A stretch of DNA of 64,000 nt from Branchiostoma floridae (Eukaryota; Chordata; Leptocardii; Amphioxiformes; Branchiostomatidae): contig NC_049993.1 of assembly GCF_000003815.2 (NCBI RefSeq), forward strand, positions 12,902,461-12,966,460. The letters are read 5' to 3'. The position numbers were made by a program, and so were the translations under genes. Positions 34,801 through 46,800 of the stretch are shown in pieces. The number at the start of each line of letters is the position of its first letter. The first letter of the stretch is position 1. Under the pieces are notes generated by a model, which was given only the letters and a program-made list of their open reading frames with translations, was not told the origin of the DNA and did not search any database.

Positions 34801-37800
34801 TTGTAGAAATACAAACATATGTACACAGGCAACTGAGGCAAGCCTCTTGCTGCAAATACGGTAAGCAAAATGGCACAGTTGTCATGCTTTTAGTGTACAT
34901 TTGTTGGTAACTGAAAAACTTTTGTTTCCTTCTTTTAGGTATCTGGAGATGATATCCCAGTCCCACAGTCCCATCGCTGTCCCCCTTCGGACGTTAGAGA
35001 CATTCACAGACACTGCGGTGTACCAGGAGAGCTCACTACTCACACAACAACAGTCAGAGATGGTGGTGTTAGAAACCATGGAGTACCTGTGTAGTCATGG
35101 TAAGTTTTAGGGATGGTAGCAGTATAGTACAGTGTTAGAAACCATGGAGTACCTGTGTAGTCATGGTAAGTTTTAGGGATGGTAGCAGTATAGTACAGTG
35201 TTAGAAACCATGGAGTACCTGTGTAGTCATGGTAAGTTTTTGGGTAATAGCATCTTGGGTTAGATGATGTGTAAGTATGTAGCTCTATGCTGAAATTTCC
35301 ATCTTTGAATAGTTTCTTTCTATAGTAACTTATTTGTTCAAATGTATTTATGGATAGTGTTCAGAATAATGAACATTGCAGTCTACTGTAATGATGATTC
35401 ATAGGAATCCTCAATTCATAAAGAAAATTTTGTAGAAAATATAAGAAGAAAACTCTTGGCTTGACTTAAAAGCATATGTGACAAAGATGTGGTGATATGA
35501 TGTAGATGTCTCAAACATACATGTATGTGCCAATAGTTACGAAAGCTACTGTATATGAAACAGTCAATATTTTTCTAAACTCTAAACTGGTATTTTTTCA
35601 GTTGCTTTAGTAACTACTATTTGGCATATCTCATTACATGTATATCTAATCATCTTCAATTTTTGAATATATGACTTAAATTCAAGTAATATTGATTATT
35701 ATCCACATTTCAAATGAAAATGTTCAACTTGTGTCTTTCCCCTAGGTTACTTCAGACACATCGGAACCCTGGTGAACAACAGAATACCTGACAGTATTGA
35801 ACACTCCACCAACCCTCCCACCCCTCTTGCTGCTACGTTACTGGAGTTTGTAGTAAAGCCACTAACTTTGATCAGCTCACAGCAAGCCAAAGACACATAC
35901 AGGCAAGTAACAGATACAATATGGTGTGGCCTTCTTTGACTAGTAATATGCTATTTCATGTACTTGTTTTTGACTAGTTTACATTATATTCTGTATTTTT
36001 AATATATGGATTTGTTTACAGTAAAGCTCCTAGATGTTTTGCATATCTAACGTTTTTTCACTGGATTATAAAATACATAGATACACACACAAAATATGCT
36101 TTGTAAAACAATTTTCCTTTAACAATGTCTAACATATAAATCACTTTAACTTCCCAGAGATACTGTTCTGTGGGCTTTGTGTAAGGATCTCCTAACTCAA
36201 CCAATCACAGAGCAGGTTAGAAACTTCATCCTGCCTGCCATGGCTGCTGGGAAACGAGGCTTCCCATTTGAGAACCTGTTGCAGGCATTGGCTCCTGTCA
36301 GTCATGATGTTTCAGCCAATGTGGGCGAGTCCTCACCTGTCAGTCATTCTAGGGTGGAGCCATCTCCTTGGTTGCTGTATTCCCTGTTAGAATTAGGAGA
36401 CTGTCAAGTAGGTAAGTGTATCTCCATGTTTTTGCTCCAGTTTTCAAGGAGAAAGTTGTAGTAGTAGTGGTATCTAATAGCAGTAGTAGTAGTAATCTAA
36501 TAGCAGCAGAAGGATGTACTTTGAGGTGTTGTTTTTGCAAAACATGAGTGCTGTATCTGTCACTTTGTTGGTGTCCCTCATTACATTTCAGTGAATCATG
36601 GCACAAACACTTTCACACGTTTGGAGATTGCCTGACCACCTTAAATGAATCTCTTTTGAATGTGAACAACTCAAGAAACGATACTTAAAAAGTTGCGATG
36701 TAAGAATCATAAAACACAGAAATGCTCTGTACTGAAATACAAGAAGGGACCCTTACATTAAAGTCAGCACCTGCCTACTTCATTGATATGGAAAGTTAAT
36801 AGAAATTCTCTGTTTAACTGTACTATGATCTAGTATACAAACAGATCAACAAGGGTGTAATCTAATGGTTAAAGTTTGAAATATTAGGTATAACCTGAAG
36901 ACATAATTGGTTATGATTGAACAGTTCTGTATCCCTTCTCCCACAGAGAGGTTGAGCCAGTCGTCCCTGACGTCCTACCTGCATGTGTTAGAGACTCTCC
37001 TGCCCACCTTACCCAGTGTGGGGAGGGCTGCACGGCACCAGGCAGACGACTCAGACTCTGAAGACGAAGGCATGGACACCTTAGACCCCATGTTCTTAAA
37101 GGTAAGTACACATGTATTTGGCGTACTATGTCTACTGTATTGTCTGTATACATGATGTCTCTTAAGAGTAGATTTTGTATGTCAATCCATTTAGGATTAC
37201 CCTTCTTACATGTACTATATGTGACTGGTACAATCATACATGGTATGTTATCACACAAAAAAACTGGTGTTGTATCTCTTAAAACATTGGGATTTCAGTT
37301 CAATTCATTGCTAGTGTAACAAGATTGTACTGTAGTGTACATTTATATAAAGTTCCAGTAATTAAAAAGATGTATATTAAATTTTTGTGTATCAAAATGA
37401 GCTTAGTTGGCAGATTTAGCATGCCTTTGATAAAACTTCCAGTATTTGTAGCGTGTTCTGCAAGTGTCAACTCTTTTCTTGGACTTAGCACAAGAAAATT
37501 AGATATAGACAATACATACATCATAACTGTCCATATAAAAAGGATTTACCGACTAATCTATCCTCCCCACCCCCCAGTCTGGCAGCCTGAACTCCCCCCA
37601 GGCCCTGAGGGAACAGTGTATCGCCATGCTGGGCTCCTGGAACCATATCAACTGTTTCCTGCGCTGCATCTTCAACGGGCTGTCCCAGGCCACACTACTG
37701 GCCCTGTGTTCTATCCTACATACTCTCATGGCCAGGCATAACCTACAGGTCCACAAGTTCAGGTACAGTAGCGTTGAACATATGTGTTATAGATAATGAG

Positions 37801-40800
37801 ATATCAGGATGTTTTAATAGTGAGTGACTGACTACACAGTGTGAGTGTATAGTGAATGTATTTGAGTAGAGTTTAACACAGAAAGGAAACGCAATTCAAT
37901 TTCTACAACTGGGTGAAAATTTTGATTAAAAAAGATTTAAAAAAAATTAACTTCTGGACGTATTCTAGAATGCCTTCCGATGCCTTTTAGTAACATTGGG
38001 GAAAAGTGATGAATGTGACTCAAAACGTCTGGAAGTAAATCTCCAATTTTCATCCAGTTGTAGAGATTGGATTGCCTTTGAACATTGTTAACCTGGATGA
38101 CTACTCTTCATAAACATAATACCGAGAGATTGTACTCTTAGAAGATTACTAACCTCCTTTGTTGGATATTTTTGTCTACTTTTTCTTTAGTTATAAGGTA
38201 TAACTTGTGGCCAACATTAACACTTATTCTGTCAATGATCCTCATAAGGGATGTTGTCCTTTTTGTCAGTGTTACTTTCAATGTTAGTCTGAAAATGTTT
38301 TCCTTTGGCCAAACAGATAGTTCAAGAAGAAACAAAAGCCATTTACTGCACTGTGTGATACTGAAACCACAGTCAGCCATAAGAGTTGTGATTACTTTGT
38401 ATTGCAGACTACTGTATACACTAGCCTTCAATGGAGCATTTCTGAGGCAACTATATGCTGCAGTGTTGGGTGCAACCAAGACAACAGCCACAGGGTAAGC
38501 AAGGAGTGCAACATGTTGTGTCTTTTCAGAAGCATTAAGTAAGCTGAATGATACAACTAGTGCAGAACACTGCATACAATGTCAGCAGAAGTGAAAAAAT
38601 TGCTCCATGCAAGGTTCTTAGATACAGTCAGACCTTTGTTTGGTGACTGTGTTTGAATAGCTGTGTTTAAACAAAAGGGACGAAAGAAAAGAAAGAAAGA
38701 AAATGGTCGCAATACACAGGAGGCCACTATCAACAGCAATAAATTTTGTACTTTCGTAATGATTTGGTCATTAATCAGAAAGTTGATATATAAGAAAAGA
38801 AGCAATGAATTTATCCACTGAACTAAAGAGTTTAATAAGAGTTAAGCAATTGATTTTGAATGTACCACAAGAAATGTAACAAAAGTGACTGAAAGAATTG
38901 ATTTTTTTTATCTCAAGAAGACTCAAGAGACTTAGGCTCTTTTTTTCTTTGTTAGCTCGAAGGTGCAGCTGCTGCAGCTGTTGGCAGGTGGCATCCCCAT
39001 GGCACCTGAGGACGCCCAGCGAGTGGTGCCCCCGCTGTCCCTGTTCTGTTCCCTCTTCAGTCATTCCCTCATGTCGCTCCATGACATCGACTTCTATGCA
39101 GAGACACCAGGTATGTTCGGCCATGGTCACAATTTGAGACAGGAAATGAGATAAACTATGATATTACATTCTGGGACCTTTGACCTAAATTCCTGCTAGT
39201 GTCTCCAATGATAGTGGGAATAAGTGCATAAATACACAGATAGACAAAGAGGCACATTGACGCACATTTTTTAGAGGGTTGAAGTCTGCCATCTCTGATT
39301 ATCTTGTTCCCCTTGGTTCCAGACCGTTCCCACGCCATGCCGTTTCGCCTGGCGGACCTGGTGTCCATGAGTGCGGTCCTGCGTGACGTGTGTGTGGGCA
39401 TCATAGAACTGGCCATACCTGACACTAAACCTACTGTAGGGGAGGACTATAGGTAAGTAACATACCTGACACCAAACCTACTGTAGGGGAGGACTATAGG
39501 TAAGCAATGATAGGGCCATTGCTGACACTAAACCTACTGTAGGGGAGGACTATAGGTAAGTAACATACCTGACACTAAACCTACTGTAGGGGAGGACTAT
39601 AGGTAAGTAATGATTATCAAATCAACATGGCCTAATGTAGATCTGAAGTTCATTATTTGCAGTTTGGGTGATATGTGTACCTAGCAGTGCTGTAGAGATT
39701 ACTTTTTTTACAGGTAGTCTCTAAATGTTACTTGATAAGAGATGAAGTACAGTACAAGTTATCAGCTTGTAGAAACAGAGTCCATCATTGGACAGAGTCC
39801 ACCAACTGTTTGAAAATGTGTGGCGTGAATTGCTGTTGTCATTTTCTCACAGGAAAGCTATGAACAGTGTCGGTGCCAAGGTGTCGGACGGAGCTGACCT
39901 TGACTTCCAGAGACAGACAGAAGACTGGGCACACCTTTTTAAGGTCAATAACTATTGTTTTTTTTGTATAACCTCTGTTAGAACAATAAGTACATGGATT
40001 AGTATGGGGTCACAGATTTCTCTTGTCACGAGTACTGTAAATGCATTTAAGTTTGCGGGGATTTAATTTTGCGGTAGTGGGAAAAGGGACTTTTCGCGGT
40101 GGTTTTAAGTTTGCGGTAGCACCATGCACTGTAGTCTCTTATTGCCATGGAAAAATGTTCGCGGTGGTTTTAAGTTTGCGGTAAGCTACCACTGTGAAAA
40201 CCACGAACATTAAACCACTGCAAAAGTTTCTGCATTTAATACCTTGTTGTTTGTATTTACAGTACTTCGACTAGTTTGCTTTATCAAGGAAATTTGGGGT
40301 TTTGTTTGATGTATTTGAGATGCAGGTATTGAAAGTTTTCTATCTCACCCCACAGGTGATCACCCATGTGGTTGCCCAGCTGAAGGCCCGTGACACCAGA
40401 CAGAGGTTCTGTCCACATGGGCACTGGTTATCCAGCAGGGTCAACATACAGGCTACCAGGGTAGGTGCAATTATACCGTGTACATGTATGTCTGGGTAGA
40501 AGGCCTCATGTTCATCTCATAAGGTGATGTAAGCGTCCCAGGAATTTGCTGTTTTCTATTTATATTTGTGAGGGTATCTTTGCAAAGGACTCCACAGTAC
40601 TGGCAGACTCAACTGCATGTCTCACAACTTTAAACTGTTGTCTAGAACCTTACAGAGTCCAGCTCTACACAGCTTGTACCTACTGTTTGCTACAGATCTT
40701 GTGCCAGTTATGCAAAATAAGCAATTCTTTTGTCGTCTTTTAAAGAGATTCTTTTATACCCCCTTATAGTTATACTACATATTACTTAACTAAAGTTTTC

Positions 40801-43800
40801 ATCATTTAAATGTTACGATGTTTCCCTAGCCGTCAGCCATGCAGCGTGGCCAGACCATGTTGAACTTCAGACATTATCCAAGCTGCTCAATGAACTTAAG
40901 NNNNNNNNNNNNNNNNNNNNNNNNNNNNNNNNNNNNNNNNNNNNNNNNNNNNNNNNNNNNNNNNNNNNNNNNNNNNNNNNNNNNNNNNNNNNNNNNNNNN
41001 CAGTCACAGAGACCAGACAACTCACTATCTTAAAGGAACTACCTTTTGTGGTGCCCTTTGAAGAGAGAGTCAAGGTTAGTATGTCTTGTTTCTGTCTTTC
41101 TTGTGCCACCAAAATACTTAGTATCGGATGTGATGAAATCAAATATGTTCCTTGCATTATTATTTTCTTTTTTTTACAGATTTTCTGACACAAGGATGAA
41201 TTTCCGTTCAATGTTGCAAGTTATATCTATTTCATTTAGTAGGTAGTAGAAATATTTTGCCAATCAACTAGTCCTAACTTTTTTGCAATTTGTACTCTTG
41301 AACAAAACTGCTTGAGTTGCACCTTAATGCATAGCAAACAAAAATGAAACAGTACATATCAATTGTTGATTATTGTCTGTGAATATTGTACAATACTGAT
41401 CAGTATTGATACTGAAGAAGGCAACAGTGGTCTGACATTGAAAATTTGATCTGTGTGTACCTTTGTGTTGGAAGAAAGTTTAGCATTGTACAATGATTAC
41501 TACCGACACAGATGGGCTTCCATGATAATGGCCTGTGCTTGTTGGGTAAGGTGTCCTGTTGATCTTTACTTTAACTTGACCTTGCCCTTGTTGCCACAGT
41601 TGTTCCAGCAGCTGATCCTGAAGGATAAAGACGAGCACCAGGCAGACTCCATGTTCTTCCTGGAGCGAGGAAACTCCCGGCTCATCGACGTCATGATTAG
41701 GAGAAACTACATCTATGAGGACGCCTACGAGAAACTGTCGCCAGAGAACGGTAGGCTCAACGTCTGAGTAACAGTTTTAATGCAAGAGAGATTGATTGCA
41801 AGGAAGAATGGTTTGAATAGCAAAAGCAGACCAGAGTAATGTGTTATGTAAGGCAGAATAACTTATTCACTCTATCATCTGTTCAAGTACAATGTACAAC
41901 TTGGATATTTCAGTAACTTTTTCCTTTTCTGCATCCTGATTATCTGCAACCCACTTTGTCTCTACAAAGACATAATCAGTAATCTTTGTATACAATCTCA
42001 TGCTGGAAGACTAATACAGTAGCAGGGGAACACATAACTTCAGTTTCATAAAATGGTAACAAAAAATATCTAGGCTATACAGTTCATCTACGCGTCTACC
42101 TACGTTACTGGGTATTTGACTTCTTTAGAGTCATTAGCTAATGAATAGTCCTATAGTTTCAATTTTTGATTTTAGTATAAATGTGTTTGTTTTTTGTAAT
42201 GATTTTTGTGTTGGTTAAAGCTTTGACAGTTTGCTGTATTCTACTGTAGCTAAGAAATTAGATTTCTGACAAAACCCAGGATAAAGCCACACCTTGACCA
42301 TGTTTCTTTTACTTGCAGAACCAAACCTGAAGAAGAGAATGAGGGTGAACCTAGTCAACTTCCAGGGTCTTGAGGAGGCAGGGATAGACGGAGGGGGGAT
42401 CTTTAGGGAGTTCCTACATGAACTACTGAAGGCAGGGTTCGACCCAAACCGCGGGTTCTTCCGTACGACAAACGATGGGCAGGTCTACCCAAACCCTGCA
42501 TCAGAACTCCTGGTGGAACACTACGCTAGACATTATTACTTCTTAGGCAGGATGTTAGGAAAGGTGAGATCATAACATTGAATAGTACTATATTTTACCA
42601 AGCTCTTTGCTACATGTAATTTGCTACCTATAGTTTTCTCAACTTGGATTGAAAGGAAATACTTGTATATTAGCTAAAGTCTTTCTTACAAGGAGCAGAA
42701 TATCTATCAATCAATCCATCAATAACCTTTATTTATCCTGGATAGCCCTGTTGGCATTTGTCGCTTATCCCAGAAGTCCAGACTTTTGTGCATTTCAGAG
42801 AAAGAGAGATGAATGAAAATGAAAAAAAAAGGTTTCAATTGAACTATTTTTCACATTGTCCAATGTCCCTATTTGTAACTTAACTACTGTATGTACTAGA
42901 GTTAATGGTTCTTGCACCATGTTGAGATAACTTCTCTACTTTCACTCCCAGGCCTTGTATGAGAACATGTTAGTAGAGATCCCCTTCGCCAGTTTCTTCC
43001 TGTCCAAGATTCTCAGTAAACACAACCATGTGGACATCGACCAGCTCCAGTCACTGGATCCTGAAGTATACAGGTCAGAAAACTCTATTATCTTTAGACT
43101 TAGATATTGAGAAAAATTGCAAAATTTAGTATATTTGTTATAAATTGTGTCCTGGATAGTGCATGTGCAGTCTTAATAAAGTGCTTAAGGAAGACATAAG
43201 GTCTAAACTGCCCAAGATGGCCACTAAAGGGGGACCAAGAAAATCTGGTCTTTGTGGACAGGTCGTTATTATAGACAGGATTGTTTAATGCTTGTGTCAA
43301 TGGGGAAAGTAATCTGTGGGACCTCCAAAAAATGGTCACATAGCCCAAGTGGTACGTTTCTAGAGATGGTCGCTTGTATACATATGTTTGATTGTACACA
43401 CATCAGATGGAGATGTGTACAGTCTAATGGAGATATCAATTAACAAACAAACAAACAAACATTTAGTCAATTGTATCAATAATGGGAAAATTCTCTAGCC
43501 AATTATACATAATGTACAATATTTAGATGTTACAATGTATATGGATTATCATTATACTGAATGTGACTCTCACATCCTATAGAAATTTGCTATTCCTGAA
43601 GAATTATGATGGAGATGTGTCTGATTTGGCCTTGAACTTCACCATTGTCAACAATGACCTTGGAGAGGCACAGGTGAGTCATTTGTTTTCTTTTCCTCTA
43701 CTTTGACACGCCACGATTAACACATTGACATATTCAGAGTTTGCTGTTGATATTTCAAAGACAGTGTCACAAAACAGATGTAACTGGAATCAGAATGTAA

Positions 43801-46800
43801 ATAATACCTTCTTGGTTCATTGTTGTTATATTCATTGGCAAGCCGCATGTTGTTATAAAAAGAGTACAATATGGCTGACTTACATACAAGAATATGATTT
43901 TATCAGTTTTGATACTGAAGAAGGTGACAGTGGTCGTTGAAAATTTGATCCGTGTATACCTTTGTGTTGGAAGAAAGTTTAGCATTGTACTATGACTACT
44001 ACCAATGCAGATGATCTTGCATGATAATATGATGATATGTCTGCATTTTTACAATACTAATGAATGTACATCTTTTAATTTTTTAGAAAAAAAAAGTTAC
44101 CCAAACCATATCAGTCTTCTGAATTAACGTATTTTGGGCTAACCAAATGTGACATGTTACTTGTAGGTTGTAGAGTTGAAACCTGGAGGCCAGAACATCC
44201 CTGTGACATCAGAGAACAGGATTCAGTACATCCATCTGGTGGCAGACTATAGACTCAACAAACAGGTCAGCACTGGTGAACTCTTCACTTTGTGTACTAG
44301 GAATTTTAATAAAAATTTGAGGCTTAGCTAAACATTTGGTTTCCCTGTAAAAAGGGGATGAAAAAGTTCACATGTGACTTTTATTGTGAGAATGAAACTG
44401 TCGAATTGGGATGTTTGTATGTTGGTACATTCTATCGCTGCAAACCAGAATATGGTTAGATTTTTGCTTGTAACACGTATACCATAGTGTCAATTTACCA
44501 TAGTGTCATGTTCTACTGATTACAAAGATCCAAGACAATACCTAGGGTAGAAGGATTTGATATCAATTATATATCATTATATTTCTTATATGGCACAATT
44601 TTGAATGAGAGACATTGAATTGGTATCATAGAGGAAAACTTGTCAGACCATTATTGTGAAAGTGTACATGTAGTGTTATCATAATGTATCTATACTCTGC
44701 CCCCCTCCCACCCCAGATCCGTGCCCACTGTATGTCCTTCAGACAGGGTCTGGCTGATGTGGTCAACCTGGAGTGGCTCAGGATGTTTGATGACCAAGAA
44801 TTGCAGGTAACAGTACACAAATTGTAAAGACATATATGACTGGTTTATTTCGAAAACAAAACTGACAGTAACATAGCAGCCTCAAGGCTGAATTACGACA
44901 TGTCATTACATCAATCATTAAAGTAGTTAAAATCGAATATCATGAATCATTACAATAGTACAGCCCTTAAAAATCGTTGCAGACGAATTAAATCAGTATC
45001 GGGATAAAGCATATAAATTAGTATTTGCAGTAATATCAGCATATCCCTTTATCGGAAGGTAAACAAATATTTAAAATACACAATAACTTACTATTTGATA
45101 CAAAGCACAAACATACAGGTTACAATTACTTGTTCAAAAGACGGACCATGAAGGGTACAGCGCTGTTGCGATAGCGTTCAGTTCTACAGCGAGTAGTGTT
45201 CAGTTTGTGGGATGACCTTGTCTGTCTACCACTGATCTCACCTCTGGCTGGTGGCAGTAAGTGCAAGAAATGATCGGACTGACTGAGAGAGTTAGCAAAG
45301 TGTGTGATCAGTTCAAGACGTCGTGCTTGTAGCGAAGGTAGACCCAAGTCAGAACAGGCATCAGTGTAAGACGTGTATCTCTGTCCCAGTATTATGCGCA
45401 CAGCTCTCCGTTGGACCTTCTCGATCCTGTCACTAAGTGCAGTGGTGAGCCCGGAGTGCCAAACGGGGGCACAATACTCCAGGACTGGTCGGATGTAAGT
45501 CACATACACTGTGACTAGGTCGCCGATGGACACGTTAAAGTGTTTCAGATTACGGAGGAGGTAAAGGCGTCGGCTAGATTTGTTACAAATGTTGTCAACG
45601 TGAGAGTTCCAACGTAGGTCAGCCTGCAGAAACACGCCCAGGATCCTCATCACTGGCACCTGTTGTAGCTCTGTGTTGTCAATCATGAGAGATGGTGTTG
45701 GGTACGGGACCTTCCTGAAATGGATGTACATAACTTGACATTTCTTGGGATGCAACTTCATATGGCTGGTGCGAGACCAGTGGTCCAGGTCGTTCAAGTC
45801 CTGTTGCATATGAGACATACTTAGGTTGGGGGTTCTTATTTCCAAGAGATTCAGGTCGTCAACGAATTTCCAGCGTTTGGAGGCAGCCTGATGTGCGGCG
45901 CTGTTGATATACGCAAGGAAAATCAACGGCCCGAGTAGAGTGCCCTGGGGTAATCCGCAGGTAACCTTCATGCTGTCGGAAAGTGTTCCATGGTAGCGTA
46001 CAACCTGGCTCCGGTTTGAGAGGAAGTCTACGATCCATCTTGTCACAGAGGGGCGCAGGCCAAGATCAAGCAGACGTTGGATAGCGAGGTTGTGACACAC
46101 ACGGTCGAACGCCTTGCTATAATCGGTTGACACAAGAGAGCACAGGACGCCGGGTTTGTCGGTGGCTTTGAAAACCTCGTTGGTCAGGTCTAGGAGGCAA
46201 TGTGTTGTCGATTTGCCCTTGAGGCAGCCGTACTGTTGAACATCGATTTGAGGAACGATGTCGGTCAGCACCCACCGCGAGACAAAATATCAATATTTTA
46301 TATATGATATGGCTGTCCCATTTGAAAAAAACAACAACACAGTCATGATCTTTTATCTATATAATACGATATTTACCAACTTATCAGATTGTTCTGTACC
46401 ATCACCTGTGTATCTTTGTAAAGAATAGTTTCACCCTCTTAGGTTTTGAGAATGGAATAGCTACAATGTATAACTGAACTGGACAAAATTCTTGTAGGAG
46501 GTTAGAATGCTAATGTCACTAAGTCATTGAATTTAGACTCACTAATAATGTTTCTTCCTGTTGAAGGTGGTGATTTCTGGATCCCAACAGCCTGTAGATG
46601 TTACTGATCTAAGGAAGCACACAAACTATTCAGGTAAGGCAACAAATGCTTAAACTTACCTTACGTAAACAGCATACAACTTTTCTGGGGAAAACCCACA
46701 TGAACTTAAACTTAGCAATGTTTTGATTGTCATATAGTGTTTCCTTGTCTTTAAAGTGTTGCAGGAATGCACAATACATTCTCAAAACTGTTTACTGAGT

